A stretch of DNA of 44,276 nucleotides from Clostridium sp. (GTDB taxonomy: Bacteria > Bacillota > Clostridia > Oscillospirales > Acutalibacteraceae), in assembly GCA_023663865.1 (NCBI GenBank), contig JAMPGU010000018.1:1-44276 (forward strand). Direction: 5' to 3'. A program made the translations under genes and the position numbers. The notes under the pieces are model-generated. The model did no database searches and was not told the DNA's origin. It worked only from the letters and a program-made list of their open reading frames with translations. Shown here piece by piece: positions 25,232 to 32,831 of the stretch (its first letter is position 1; every line of letters begins with the position of its first letter).

Positions 25232-25297
25232 ATATAAAAAATATGCAAGGGAACAATATTATTCATCATAATAAATTGAAATAATTGTATAAGCGAG
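25232..25297 (+). repeat. Intergenic direct repeat, copy 1
   Basis: Positions 25255-25297 match 27191-27233 at 41 of 43 bases. Looser similarity extends left (ATATAAAAAAT, then ATGCAA) to 25232. The repeat lies in the 246-bp AT-rich gap between the flippase and the GHMP kinase genes. In copy 2 the right end runs into a ribosome site (GAGGTG) and a gene start; here it is followed by AAGAGGAAAG but no gene. Confidence 0.8.
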
Positions 25298-25380
25298 ATA
25301 AAGAGGAAAGAAATTATTTATTGAATATTATAAAAAATAAAATCAAGCGTTAGAAAACTAAATCTTGTATAAAAATTATA

Positions 25381-25410
25381 GTGACTGTTTTCAGTTTTTT
25401 CGTATATAGT
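25381..25410 (+). promoter_or_regulatory. Candidate promoter of the GHMP kinase gene
   Basis: GTGACT (25381-25386), an 18-bp spacer and TATAGT (25405-25410) lie about 50 bases before the gene at 25462. The -35 is a moderate match. It would make this gene independent of the polysaccharide operon. Confidence 0.45.
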
Positions 25411-25461
25411 ATTGTTTTGAAAGTCTTAGCAAATCAGAATTAAAATTGAGGATTTGATTTT

Positions 25462-26637
25462 ATGAAATGTAAAGATAAATTTATTGAACTGTACAAGCAC
25501 GAGCCAAGTGATATCGCATTTTGTCCTTACAGAATCTGTCCTCTTGGAGCTCACAGTGATCATCAGCATGGCAAGGTTACCGGAATGGCAATTAACAAGG
25601 GAATAAGTATTGCTTACGGTCCTAAAATGAATGGTGTAGTAGAGCTTATTTCATTGGATTTTGACAAGCGAGCACAGTTCTTTGTTGACAGAGTTCCAAA
25701 GATAAAAGAAAATGATTGGGCAGATTATCTGAGAGGTGCGACTATTGCATTAGGCAAAAAGTATAAGCTGGATATCGGTTTATGCGGTGTGATTGAGGGT
25801 AGCTTGCCAGTGGGTGGTCTTTCTTCATCTGCGGCTGTAACTCTTGCATTTATGACCGCACTATGCAAGGTGAATGGTATTACTCCAACAAAAGAAGAGT
25901 TAATTCAAATGTCTGTTGAGACTGAAAATGACTATGTGGGTGTATCAAGCGGTACACTTGACCAATCCTGTGAGTGCTATTGTGAGGCTGATTCTCTTCT
26001 GTATCTTGACACAAACACAGGCGAATATATTAATATTCCTGAAAATAAAAATATGCCTGAATACGAAATTATGATTGTATTCAGTGGTGTTGAACGCAAT
26101 CTGGCAGACTCTAAATTCAATATGAGAGTTGATGAATGCAGAAGTGCAGGATATGCACTGAAAGCATTTTCAAATTCAGAATATGGCAAGTTTAATGAAA
26201 CATTTTTGAGAGATGTTCCTAAGGATATATACCTCCAATACAAGGACAAGCTTCCTGTTAATTGGGCAAAGAGAGCTGAACACTGGTATACTGAATTTGA
26301 CAGAGTTGAAAATGGTGCCAAGCTTTGGGAACAGGGTGATTTAGAAGGCTTTGGAAAACTTATATTTGAAAGCGGGCTTAGCTCCATAGAAAATTATGAA
26401 ACAGGTTCACCTGAGCTGAAAAAAATCTATGAAATAATGACTAAGACTGAGGGTATTTATGGAGGTCGTTTTTCAGGTGCCGGGTTTAAAGGCTGCTGTA
26501 TGGCCTTGATTAATCCAAAATATAAAGAAGAAATATCAAGAAAAATTCAAACAGAATATATTGCTGCTTTCCCTGAATATGAGCAAAGCTTTATGATTGA
26601 ATTCTGTCACAGTGTGAACGGCTTGTCGTTTGAGTGA
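25462..26637 (+). CDS. GHMP-family sugar kinase, galacturonokinase/galactokinase-like
   Basis: A 391-residue sugar-1-kinase. Motif 1 reads CPLGAHSDHQHG (about 26-37) where galactokinases carry GEHTDY; the GAH-x-DHQ form resembles plant galacturonokinase as I recall it. Motif 2, the ATP loop, is LPVGGLSSSAA (about 115-125). The catalytic Asp is Asp167 in SSGTLDQ. Motif 3 is GGRFSGAGFKGCCMAL (about 334-349). The product is therefore a sugar-1-phosphate, possibly galacturonate-1-phosphate, for salvage into a UDP-sugar. It lies just after the polysaccharide cluster and could feed it, or it could process sugars freed by the glycosidases. Family membership is firm; the substrate is inference. Confidence 0.82.
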   Translation: MKCKDKFIELYKHEPSDIAFCPYRICPLGAHSDHQHGKVTGMAINKGISIAYGPKMNGVVELISLDFDKRAQFFVDRVPKIKENDWADYLRGATIALGKKYKLDIGLCGVIEGSLPVGGLSSSAAVTLAFMTALCKVNGITPTKEELIQMSVETENDYVGVSSGTLDQSCECYCEADSLLYLDTNTGEYINIPENKNMPEYEIMIVFSGVERNLADSKFNMRVDECRSAGYALKAFSNSEYGKFNETFLRDVPKDIYLQYKDKLPVNWAKRAEHWYTEFDRVENGAKLWEQGDLEGFGKLIFESGLSSIENYETGSPELKKIYEIMTKTEGIYGGRFSGAGFKGCCMALINPKYKEEISRKIQTEYIAAFPEYEQSFMIEFCHSVNGLSFE

Positions 26638-26774
26638 GCTTATTTGAAAATATAATTGTCAAATAATGTTCGGCTGTTACATATTTAAAACTGATTAATG
26701 ATGTAAAAAAATAGAGGTGCATATCGGTTTGGTATATAAATTAATTAATTTAACATGAAAAGTCAGGAGATAAT

Positions 26775-27146
26775 ATGTTTATAACAGAAAAAGAAAGAGA
26801 TGGCAGCTGCTACTATGAATTTCAATTTTGTAAGTCAGATAGCCCTGTGATAAAAAACAAACTCAATACAGATATTATTGAAAATTGGCAAAGCGATTCC
26901 CTATTGATAAGTGATGAAGATTTTGAGCATTTTTATCAGTCATATTCAGAAAACTTTAACTGTGCTGTATTGGCAAATGGTGAAATTGGATTTGATTTTT
27001 ACGCAGCGAATTATTATGATAAGAAAACTGCCCAAATGATATTAAATCAAATAGAAAAAAGAATTGATGAAAAATATTATAATTTGGTTTCCTGGCTGCA
27101 GAAAGCCGTTAAAGATTTTAACGGTTTTTATATTTTGGGAATATAG
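26775..27146 (+). CDS. Hypothetical small protein
   Basis: A 123-residue soluble, acidic protein that I do not recognise. It has no signal peptide or membrane segment. A central acidic stretch (DEDFEHFYQSYSENF, about 55-70) and a Tyr/Asn/Asp-rich middle are followed by an amphipathic C-terminal helix (KTAQMILNQIEKRIDEKYYNLVSWLQKAVKDF). A good ribosome site (CAGGAGATAAT) precedes the ATG. The codon and base usage resemble neighbouring genes, so it is likely real. A weak TTGTCA-N16-TACATA promoter may lie near 26657-26685. Confidence 0.6.
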   Translation: MFITEKERDGSCYYEFQFCKSDSPVIKNKLNTDIIENWQSDSLLISDEDFEHFYQSYSENFNCAVLANGEIGFDFYAANYYDKKTAQMILNQIEKRIDEKYYNLVSWLQKAVKDFNGFYILGI

Positions 27147-27161
27147 CAAATCTAAGTTACA

Positions 27162-27233
27162 ATATAAAAAATAATGCAAAGGCATATTAAAATATTATTC
27201 ATCATAATGAATTGAAATAATTGTATAATCGAG
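27162..27233 (+). repeat. Intergenic direct repeat, copy 2
   Basis: The core 27191-27233 matches 25255-25297 at 41 of 43 bases. It ends in the ribosome site of the following membrane-protein gene. The TATAAT inside it (27224-27229) is too close to that site to be its promoter. Confidence 0.8.
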
Positions 27234-27242
27234 GTGAAATTG

Positions 27243-27719
27243 ATGCATTTCGGGTTTTCTTATGTAGGTCTGATTTTTCTTGTGCTGCTATTTGCACCAA
27301 ATTCACTTTGGACAAGGCATAAGCCAAAGGACTATGAAAATCACGTAAAAAACGAAAGCAGAATATTGAAAATATTTGAAAGCATCGGTCAGATACTTGT
27401 AAGCTGTATTGTGCTTATATTTAAAGATTTTAATATCAAATTGGGCTCGTGGTGGATAATTTGGCTGATACTGTCTGCAATTTGCATGGTGCTTTACGAA
27501 CTGTACTGGGTAAGATATTTCAAAAGTGAAAAGACAATGAAGGACTTTTACAGCAGCTTGCTTGGTATACCAGTAGCGGGCGCAACACTGCCTGTTATTG
27601 CATTTTTCTTACTGGGTATTTATGGCAAGAATATACCGCTCATTGCTGCGACAATTATACTTGGCGTCGGTCATATCGGAATACATATGAATCATAAAAA
27701 GGAAATAAAGAAATCGTAA
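27243..27719 (+). CDS. Small integral membrane protein of unknown function
   Basis: A 158-residue protein with about four to five hydrophobic segments: FGFSYVGLIFLVLLFAP, ILVSCIVLIF, WWIIWLILSAICMVLYEL, LPVIAFFLLGIYG and IPLIAATIILGVGHIGIHM. The loop SLWTRHKPKDYENHVKNESRIL between the first two is charged. I recall similar uncharacterised proteins in clostridia but no function. The ATG at 27243 follows GAGGTGAAATTG; an in-frame TTG at 27234 lies inside the ribosome site. A strong terminator follows at 27732. Confidence 0.75.
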   Translation: MHFGFSYVGLIFLVLLFAPNSLWTRHKPKDYENHVKNESRILKIFESIGQILVSCIVLIFKDFNIKLGSWWIIWLILSAICMVLYELYWVRYFKSEKTMKDFYSSLLGIPVAGATLPVIAFFLLGIYGKNIPLIAATIILGVGHIGIHMNHKKEIKKS

Positions 27720-27731
27720 AATAAGCAAAAG

Positions 27732-27765
27732 AAAAACTGACTCCGCTGGAACGGAGTCAGTTTTT
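27732..27765. terminator. Bidirectional intrinsic terminator
   Basis: A 14-bp perfect stem (AAAAACTGACTCCG at 27732-27745, complement at 27752-27765) encloses a 6-nt loop, with T-rich tails on both strands. It lies between the convergent membrane-protein gene (+) and the aldo/keto reductase gene (-) and can end both transcripts. Confidence 0.93.
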
Positions 27766-27770
27766 CTTTA

Positions 27771-28616
27771 TTACTTTTGTTCATCTACAGGTGGACGCAT
27801 AGAGGCATATGCATCAAGCATTTCTTTCGTACTGTGATAATAACGTTTATCCTGATTCAGGGCTGAAATCTCAACCATTTCATCTGCGGTCAATTCAAAA
27901 TCAAACAAATCAGCATTTGCTTTAATATGTGCAGGATTTTTGGAACCGGGAATAACAATATTGTCTGACTGTATATGCCAGCGAAGAATAATCTGTGCAT
28001 TGCTTTTGCCATACTTTTCTGCAAGATGGGTAAATGCAGATTCATTTAATAAATCTTTATCTCCGTGACCTAAAGGATACCATGCCTGAATGACTATCCC
28101 CTCTTCACTGAGAAATTCCTTTAATTCCTTTTCCTGTGAATATGGGTGAACCTCTGTCTGTAAAATTGCAGGCTTGATTTCACATATATCAAGAATTTCT
28201 TTAATCTGCTTCTTATCAAAATTGGAAAGTCCGATAGCCTTTACCTTACCCTTTTTATATGCCTTTTCCATCAACTTGTAGCCTGCAATATAATTGCCTG
28301 CAGGCTGATGAATCAAAAGCAAGTCAATATAATCTGTATCTAATCTTTCCAAGGTTTTGTCAACAGCGTCAGACTCCTCATAGAATGTAGGCCACAGCTT
28401 TGTTTCAAGGAAAATATTTTCTCTTGGAACTCCTGATTTTTTCATTGCTCTGCCTACAGCTTTTTCATTCACATACGCATTTGCAGTATCAATTAGACTA
28501 TATCCGCTTTGTAAAGCACTGATAACAGATGCTTCTGCCTCGTCAGGACTTAACAGAAAGGTTCCGATACCAAGCATCGGCATTTCAATACCATTGTTCA
28601 ATATTATTTTGTTCAT
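27771..28616 (-). CDS. Aldo/keto reductase
   Basis: A 281-residue NADPH-dependent reductase of aldehydes and ketones. The catalytic tetrad is visible: Asp43 and Tyr48 (LIDTANAYVNE), Lys73 (LETKLW) and His103 (LLLIHQP). IPGSKNPAHIKANADLFDF near 230 is the NADP-phosphate binding block. It resembles the 2,5-diketo-gluconate reductase/YtbE group. It is the last gene of the redox operon, 18 bp after the SDR gene, with a GGGAG ribosome site. Substrate unknown; detoxification of reactive carbonyls would fit the neighbours. Confidence 0.93.
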   Translation of the reverse strand: MNKIILNNGIEMPMLGIGTFLLSPDEAEASVISALQSGYSLIDTANAYVNEKAVGRAMKKSGVPRENIFLETKLWPTFYEESDAVDKTLERLDTDYIDLLLIHQPAGNYIAGYKLMEKAYKKGKVKAIGLSNFDKKQIKEILDICEIKPAILQTEVHPYSQEKELKEFLSEEGIVIQAWYPLGHGDKDLLNESAFTHLAEKYGKSNAQIILRWHIQSDNIVIPGSKNPAHIKANADLFDFELTADEMVEISALNQDKRYYHSTKEMLDAYASMRPPVDEQK

Positions 28617-28634
28617 AAATTTTTCTCCCTATTA

Positions 28635-29459
28635 TTACGGTTTTAAAGGTCCGTAGAAATAGCTTGCAGTTGCACCGCCATCAATAAGGAAATCTGCACC
28701 CGTGATAAATGCACCCTTATTGCTCATCAAAAGCTCTGCAACATTTGCTACCTCATCAGCCGTACCGGGTCTGCCGGCAGGACATTTTGCAAACATATTT
28801 TTGTAGAAATCCCCTCTTGATCCATTGAACTCGTCAATCGCAAGAGGTGTTACGATAATACCCGGTGAAATCGAATTAATTCTTGCACCTCTTTCGCCCC
28901 ACTTAACAGACTCTGCCATAACACGCTTTTCGTTGCAGCGCTTTGCCATTTGGTATGCGTGAAGCGTATCCCTGATATTTTCAGGCTGAAGTATGTCGAG
29001 TTTTAACAATTCCTCTGTTGGTGTCGTTGCTAACTGCTCGTCAGCTTCAGGAGACAGTGCAGGCATTCTGTGACCTAACTGGCTTGAAATCGTCACACCT
29101 ACACCACCCTGCTTAATCACTTTTCCGACCTCTTCGAGCAAAACAGCAGTTCCGTACAAATCAACCTTTAAAATTGCCTCAATCGGTGCCTGACTTGGAG
29201 AAACACCTGCTGCATTGATAAGTGCTGAAATCTCGCCAAGCTCCTGTGCTTTCGCAATTAAATTTAAGATTGACTCTCTTGATGACAAATCCATTTCCAT
29301 AGGTGTCACATCAAAGCCTGCATCATTCATAATTTTTGCAATTGTGTTTGCATTATCAATACTTTTGTCACCAACAACAATTTTCTTTCCATATCCGATT
29401 CTGCGCGCAATAGCCATACCAATCTGACCTGCACCGGTTAAAATCACTACATCCTTCAT
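28635..29459 (-). CDS. Short-chain dehydrogenase/reductase (SDR)
   Basis: A 274-residue Rossmann-fold oxidoreductase. The cofactor loop is TGAGQIG (8-14, replacing the more usual TGxxxGIG), the structural motif NAAG lies at 82-85, the catalytic Tyr169 and Lys173 lie in YQMAK, and ISPGIIVTPL follows at about 198-207. The Asp after beta-2 (VVGDKS) hints at NAD(H) preference. C-terminal FLIDGGATASY is the usual family end. It lies between the flavodoxin and aldo/keto reductase genes. Substrate unknown. Confidence 0.92.
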   Translation of the reverse strand: MKDVVILTGAGQIGMAIARRIGYGKKIVVGDKSIDNANTIAKIMNDAGFDVTPMEMDLSSRESILNLIAKAQELGEISALINAAGVSPSQAPIEAILKVDLYGTAVLLEEVGKVIKQGGVGVTISSQLGHRMPALSPEADEQLATTPTEELLKLDILQPENIRDTLHAYQMAKRCNEKRVMAESVKWGERGARINSISPGIIVTPLAIDEFNGSRGDFYKNMFAKCPAGRPGTADEVANVAELLMSNKGAFITGADFLIDGGATASYFYGPLKP

Positions 29460-29477
29460 AATATGTCAACCCCTATA

Positions 29478-29993
29478 CTAAATCTGAAATTTTGCCCAGC
29501 CGGCAACCTTATCTTTTGAATTAAGTGCTTCTGCACCGTGAATAGCAATACCTTTGCCGAAGTCTGCACCCTTGCAAAGCTTTTTCAAATCCTTTTCACA
29601 GCTGCCAAGACCGCTGCCCTCGTGGGTCATAACAGCCATAACCTTTTTGCCTGTAAAATCAAGTTTTTCAAGTTGAGAAAATATCGCACAAGGGAATGTA
29701 CCCCACCAGCAAGGACCGCATACAAATATATTGTCATACGCATCAATGCTGTTGATATATTCCTTCAGTGCAGGGCGTACATTTGCGTTAAGCTCTGCCT
29801 TAGCTTCCTCAATGCATACATAGTAATCCTCATCATAGGGCTTAACTGTGTCAATCTCAAACAAATCTCCGCCCACTGCCTTTTGAATAAATTCAGCAAC
29901 AATTTCTGTATTGCCCTTATCAAGACTTTTAATACTGCCGTTAAAATAATTTTCGCCTTTTCTTGAATAGTATAAAATTAAATTTTTTGACAT
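29478..29993 (-). CDS. Flavodoxin
   Basis: A 171-residue FMN-binding electron carrier. It opens NLILYYSRKGENYF; the phosphate loop segment is KGNTEIVAEFI (about 26-36), and FVCGPCWWGTFPCAIFSQLEKL (about 91-112) is the second FMN-binding loop. I chose the ATG at 29993 because AGGAGA lies eight bases upstream; the frame is open for 24 more codons without such a site. It probably exchanges electrons with the EFR1 protein encoded just upstream in the operon. Cytoplasmic. Confidence 0.88.
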   Translation of the reverse strand: MSKNLILYYSRKGENYFNGSIKSLDKGNTEIVAEFIQKAVGGDLFEIDTVKPYDEDYYVCIEEAKAELNANVRPALKEYINSIDAYDNIFVCGPCWWGTFPCAIFSQLEKLDFTGKKVMAVMTHEGSGLGSCEKDLKKLCKGADFGKGIAIHGAEALNSKDKVAGWAKFQI

Positions 29994-30121
29994 TTTCTTT
30001 TCTCCTAAAATAAGAATTTGTATTATTTTGCTGAACCGTGTCAGCCATTCACTCCCTGAAACCAAGGCTGATTACAAATATCTTTAAAATCTAAAACCCT
30101 GTCTTCATAATTTGAATACCC

Positions 30122-30892
30122 TTATTTGCTTTGGTTATTTGATGCAATAATCTCTTGTAAGGTAATGCTTTCGTTTCTGTACCTTGCATTCGGATTCTTC
30201 TCACCACGCTTAATGGTAATTGCCTTTTGTGGGCAGTTATGGGCGCAGGCAAGGCAGTATTCACACTCTGCATTTTTACGAACGGCAACTCCATTGCCAA
30301 TAACAATATTGTCAACAGGGCAAACCTGTTTGCATATTCCACAGCCTGTGCATTTGTCTGTTTTAATTACAAGCTGACTGCCATCATTTACCATCAGCTT
30401 TAATTTTTCCATTGTCCATACACCTTTAGCAAGCTTTAAGCCCTGTGCTGTCGGTGTTGGAATATATTTCTTTTTAACTGATAAATCAGCTAATATTTCG
30501 TTAACCTTTTCATCAACTTTCTTGTCAAGCTTTTTCTCCTGCTCCATATCAAAAGCAGGAAGATAATTGTCAACCATTGAAACCGTATTTATATAATCAA
30601 TATTTATTCCGAGCTTTTTACACACATCCGGCAGAGTTTTGCATATAGCAGAATCGCTGTTGCCGTAAGTACCTACAAAATACAGATAATCTGTATTGAA
30701 TTTCGCCTTACTCAGAAAATCAACAATAATCTTCGGCGGTCTGCCTGCATAAATCGGGAATACAATTCCGATGCTTTCATCCGTAAAATCAAGGCTGTTA
30801 TGCTTTAGCATCTGCGGAATACTGATGGGGTTTTCATCAAGCTTTTTAGCAACATAAAGGCTGTTGCCTGTGGCTGTAAAATATAGTACCAT
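30122..30892 (-). CDS. EFR1-family flavodoxin/ferredoxin fusion
   Basis: A 256-residue electron carrier. The N-terminal half is a flavodoxin-like domain (VLYFTATGNSLYVAKKL with the FMN phosphate loop, then FPIYAGRPPKIIVDFLSKA). The C-terminal part carries two 4Fe-4S motifs, CTGCGICKQVCPVDN and CEYCLACAHNCPQKA. This layout is the EFR1 family of anaerobes. The combination allows transfer between flavin and iron-sulfur carriers. AGGAGAACAG precedes the ATG. It lies 15 bp after the lipoprotein gene. Confidence 0.92.
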   Translation of the reverse strand: MVLYFTATGNSLYVAKKLDENPISIPQMLKHNSLDFTDESIGIVFPIYAGRPPKIIVDFLSKAKFNTDYLYFVGTYGNSDSAICKTLPDVCKKLGINIDYINTVSMVDNYLPAFDMEQEKKLDKKVDEKVNEILADLSVKKKYIPTPTAQGLKLAKGVWTMEKLKLMVNDGSQLVIKTDKCTGCGICKQVCPVDNIVIGNGVAVRKNAECEYCLACAHNCPQKAITIKRGEKNPNARYRNESITLQEIIASNNQSK

Positions 30893-30907
30893 TATCTGTT
30901 CTCCTAA

Positions 30908-31555
30908 TTAAAAATCAAGTCCATTAACCCAGTCCTGAACCTCTGCTTGTGATACGCTTTCGCTGAATCTTTGACCCGCAAGCCAATTGCCTGTACCTGA
31001 CATTTCTGCAAGCAGCTCACCACTCTGACCCAAGCCGGAGCTTGAGGAGGTACAGAACGGAACAACTGTTTTGTCCGTAAAATCATTGCTCTTAACAAAG
31101 CCGTCAACAACCCAGGAAGCAATGCCCCACCAAATCGGATAGCCAATAAACACAGTGTCATATTTATCCCAATTCTCTACGGTGTTAGAAACAAGTTCAA
31201 TATTCCTTGCACTTTCGTTATCGTGCTCATAATTTACGCGGCTGCTGCTGTCTCTCCAGTTCAAGTCCTCGTCTGTATAAGCATCCTTAGGCACAAGCTC
31301 AAAGAGGTCACCGTTTGTTGTATCTGCAATATATTCGGCAACAGCCTTTGTATTACCGCTTGCAGAGAAATATACAACTAAGGTTTTACCATTGTTTGAT
31401 TCAATATTGTCTTTTGATGTGCTTTCAGAGGTATTCTTATTTTCACTTGCAGTTGTATTCTGTGTTGTTTCATTTTCATCCTTTGTATTATTACTACAGG
31501 CAGTGAATGCAAATAAAAGTGCGATTACCATTAAGATTGAAATAACTTTTTTCAT
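30908..31555 (-). CDS. Flavodoxin-domain lipoprotein
   Basis: A 215-residue exported lipoprotein. The signal peptide MKKVISILMVIALLFAFTAC ends in a lipobox with Cys20. A Ser/Thr/Asn/Glu-rich linker (about 21-55) leads to a flavodoxin fold: TLVVYFSASGNTKAVAEYIAD (FMN phosphate loop near 62-67) and VFIGYPIWWGIASWVVDGFV (about 130-150). The mature protein should sit on the outer face of the membrane. It lies between the iron alcohol dehydrogenase and EFR1 genes. Flavodoxins are normally cytoplasmic, so export is noteworthy. An AAGGAG site precedes the ATG. Confidence 0.9.
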   Translation of the reverse strand: MKKVISILMVIALLFAFTACSNNTKDENETTQNTTASENKNTSESTSKDNIESNNGKTLVVYFSASGNTKAVAEYIADTTNGDLFELVPKDAYTDEDLNWRDSSSRVNYEHDNESARNIELVSNTVENWDKYDTVFIGYPIWWGIASWVVDGFVKSNDFTDKTVVPFCTSSSSGLGQSGELLAEMSGTGNWLAGQRFSESVSQAEVQDWVNGLDF

Positions 31556-31574
31556 ACTAAAAACTCCTTATTTA

Positions 31575-32744
31575 TTAATAACATTCCTTTAAGATTTCCA
31601 AAATTTCCTCGTGGGTCATCTGCTTGTAGGCCCCGAAGGAGATACCGCAGGAATCTGCAATCGCCTTTAAATCCGTACTTTCATCAAAGCCAATTTCTCT
31701 AAGTGCGGTAGGCATACCGATTTCCTTAATAAAATCCACCAGTGCGTCAATGCCTGCAATTGCAAGCTCAAGCTCTGTTTTGCCACTGTCATCAATGCCC
31801 CATACATTTTTTGCAAAACGTGCAAATTTTATTTTACCCTCGTTGACAATATGACGATAGTAAACAGGATGAATAACAGCCAAGCCCTCACCGTGATTAC
31901 AGTTTGTGTATGCACCCATTTGGTGTTCAATGTTATGGCACTCAAAATCCATCTTCTTGCCCAGCTTGATAATTCTGTTTTCTGCCATAGTTGCATCCCA
32001 CATCAGGTTGCTTCTCGCTGTGTAATCCTCAGGATTGATGATAGCAGCACGAAGATTTGCAATGGTATTTTTCATCAAGGCTTCTGAAATATCATCAGAC
32101 ACATTGCTTTCATCGGGAGCGCTGAAATAGATTTCCATAATATGGGAAAGGGTATCAAATGCACCCGAAACCATTTGTCTTTTCGGCACACTGTAGGTGT
32201 ATGTCGGGTCAAGCAGAGCAAATTTTGCATTGAGCTTTGGGTAATCTCTGCCTGTTTTGACTTTCAGTTCTTCATTGGTGATAACAGCACCGCCGTTCAT
32301 TTCACTGCCTGTGCCTGAAGCTGTAACAATAATTCCAAGGGGTACAGGCTCAAAATCAATTATTCCTGCCTGTGCCCAGAAATCAGTCCATATATCACCG
32401 TCATATTTTGCAGCAAGTGAAACTGCCTTACAGCAATCCATTACACTTCCGCCGCCAACTGCAAGAATAAAATCAACATTATTTTCTCTTGCAAGCCTTG
32501 CACCCTCTTGCACCTTACTGTAGGTTGGATTTGTCATAATGCCTGAAAACGCAATAATATTCTTACCTGCATTTTCAAGAACAGAAACAACCTCATCATA
32601 CACACCGTTCTTTTTGATTGAGCCGCCGCCATAAGCCAGCATTACATTGTTACCATAATTTTTCAAAAGACAGCTGAGATATTCCTTGACACAGCCTTCA
32701 CCGAATATTGCTTTTGTTGCATTTTCAAAAATAAAATTATTCAT
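31575..32744 (-). CDS. Iron-containing alcohol dehydrogenase (butanol dehydrogenase-like)
   Basis: A 389-residue group III alcohol dehydrogenase reducing aldehydes or ketones with NAD(P)H. The cofactor loop is VGGGSVMDCCKAV (about 96-108). Metal ligands are Asp197, His201, His270 and His284, with the same spacing as E. coli FucO. TASGTGSEMNGGAVIT (about 141-156) is the family motif. The sequence resembles the YqhD/BdhA branch. First gene of the redox operon, with GAGAGG before the ATG. A TATAAT lies just upstream, next to the hairpin at 32780. Confidence 0.94.
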   Translation of the reverse strand: MNNFIFENATKAIFGEGCVKEYLSCLLKNYGNNVMLAYGGGSIKKNGVYDEVVSVLENAGKNIIAFSGIMTNPTYSKVQEGARLARENNVDFILAVGGGSVMDCCKAVSLAAKYDGDIWTDFWAQAGIIDFEPVPLGIIVTASGTGSEMNGGAVITNEELKVKTGRDYPKLNAKFALLDPTYTYSVPKRQMVSGAFDTLSHIMEIYFSAPDESNVSDDISEALMKNTIANLRAAIINPEDYTARSNLMWDATMAENRIIKLGKKMDFECHNIEHQMGAYTNCNHGEGLAVIHPVYYRHIVNEGKIKFARFAKNVWGIDDSGKTELELAIAGIDALVDFIKEIGMPTALREIGFDESTDLKAIADSCGISFGAYKQMTHEEILEILKECY

Positions 32745-32779
32745 AGTATAACCTCTCTATTACAAATACATTATAAAAA

Positions 32780-32807
32780 AATCGAGACCTTACTAGAAGT
32801 CTCGATT
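32780..32807 (-). terminator. Intrinsic terminator of the LysR gene (minus strand)
   Basis: AATCGAGAC (32780-32788) pairs with GTCTCGATT (32799-32807) over a 10-nt loop. On the minus strand the stem is followed by a T-run (TTTTTTATAATG), so it ends transcription coming from the LysR gene. It lies directly upstream of the alcohol dehydrogenase promoter region, so it could also be a regulator site. Confidence 0.8.
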
Positions 32808-32831
32808 CGTCACTTAGTATATACCTTTAGG

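Noticed and set aside
27224..27229. TATAAT before the small membrane protein as its promoter
   Set aside because: It is only a few bases before the ribosome site, so transcripts would lack that site, and no suitable -35 is at the right distance.
25255..27233. CRISPR array from the repeated 43-bp segment
   Set aside because: Only two copies about 1.9 kb apart were found, with genes between them and no spacers.
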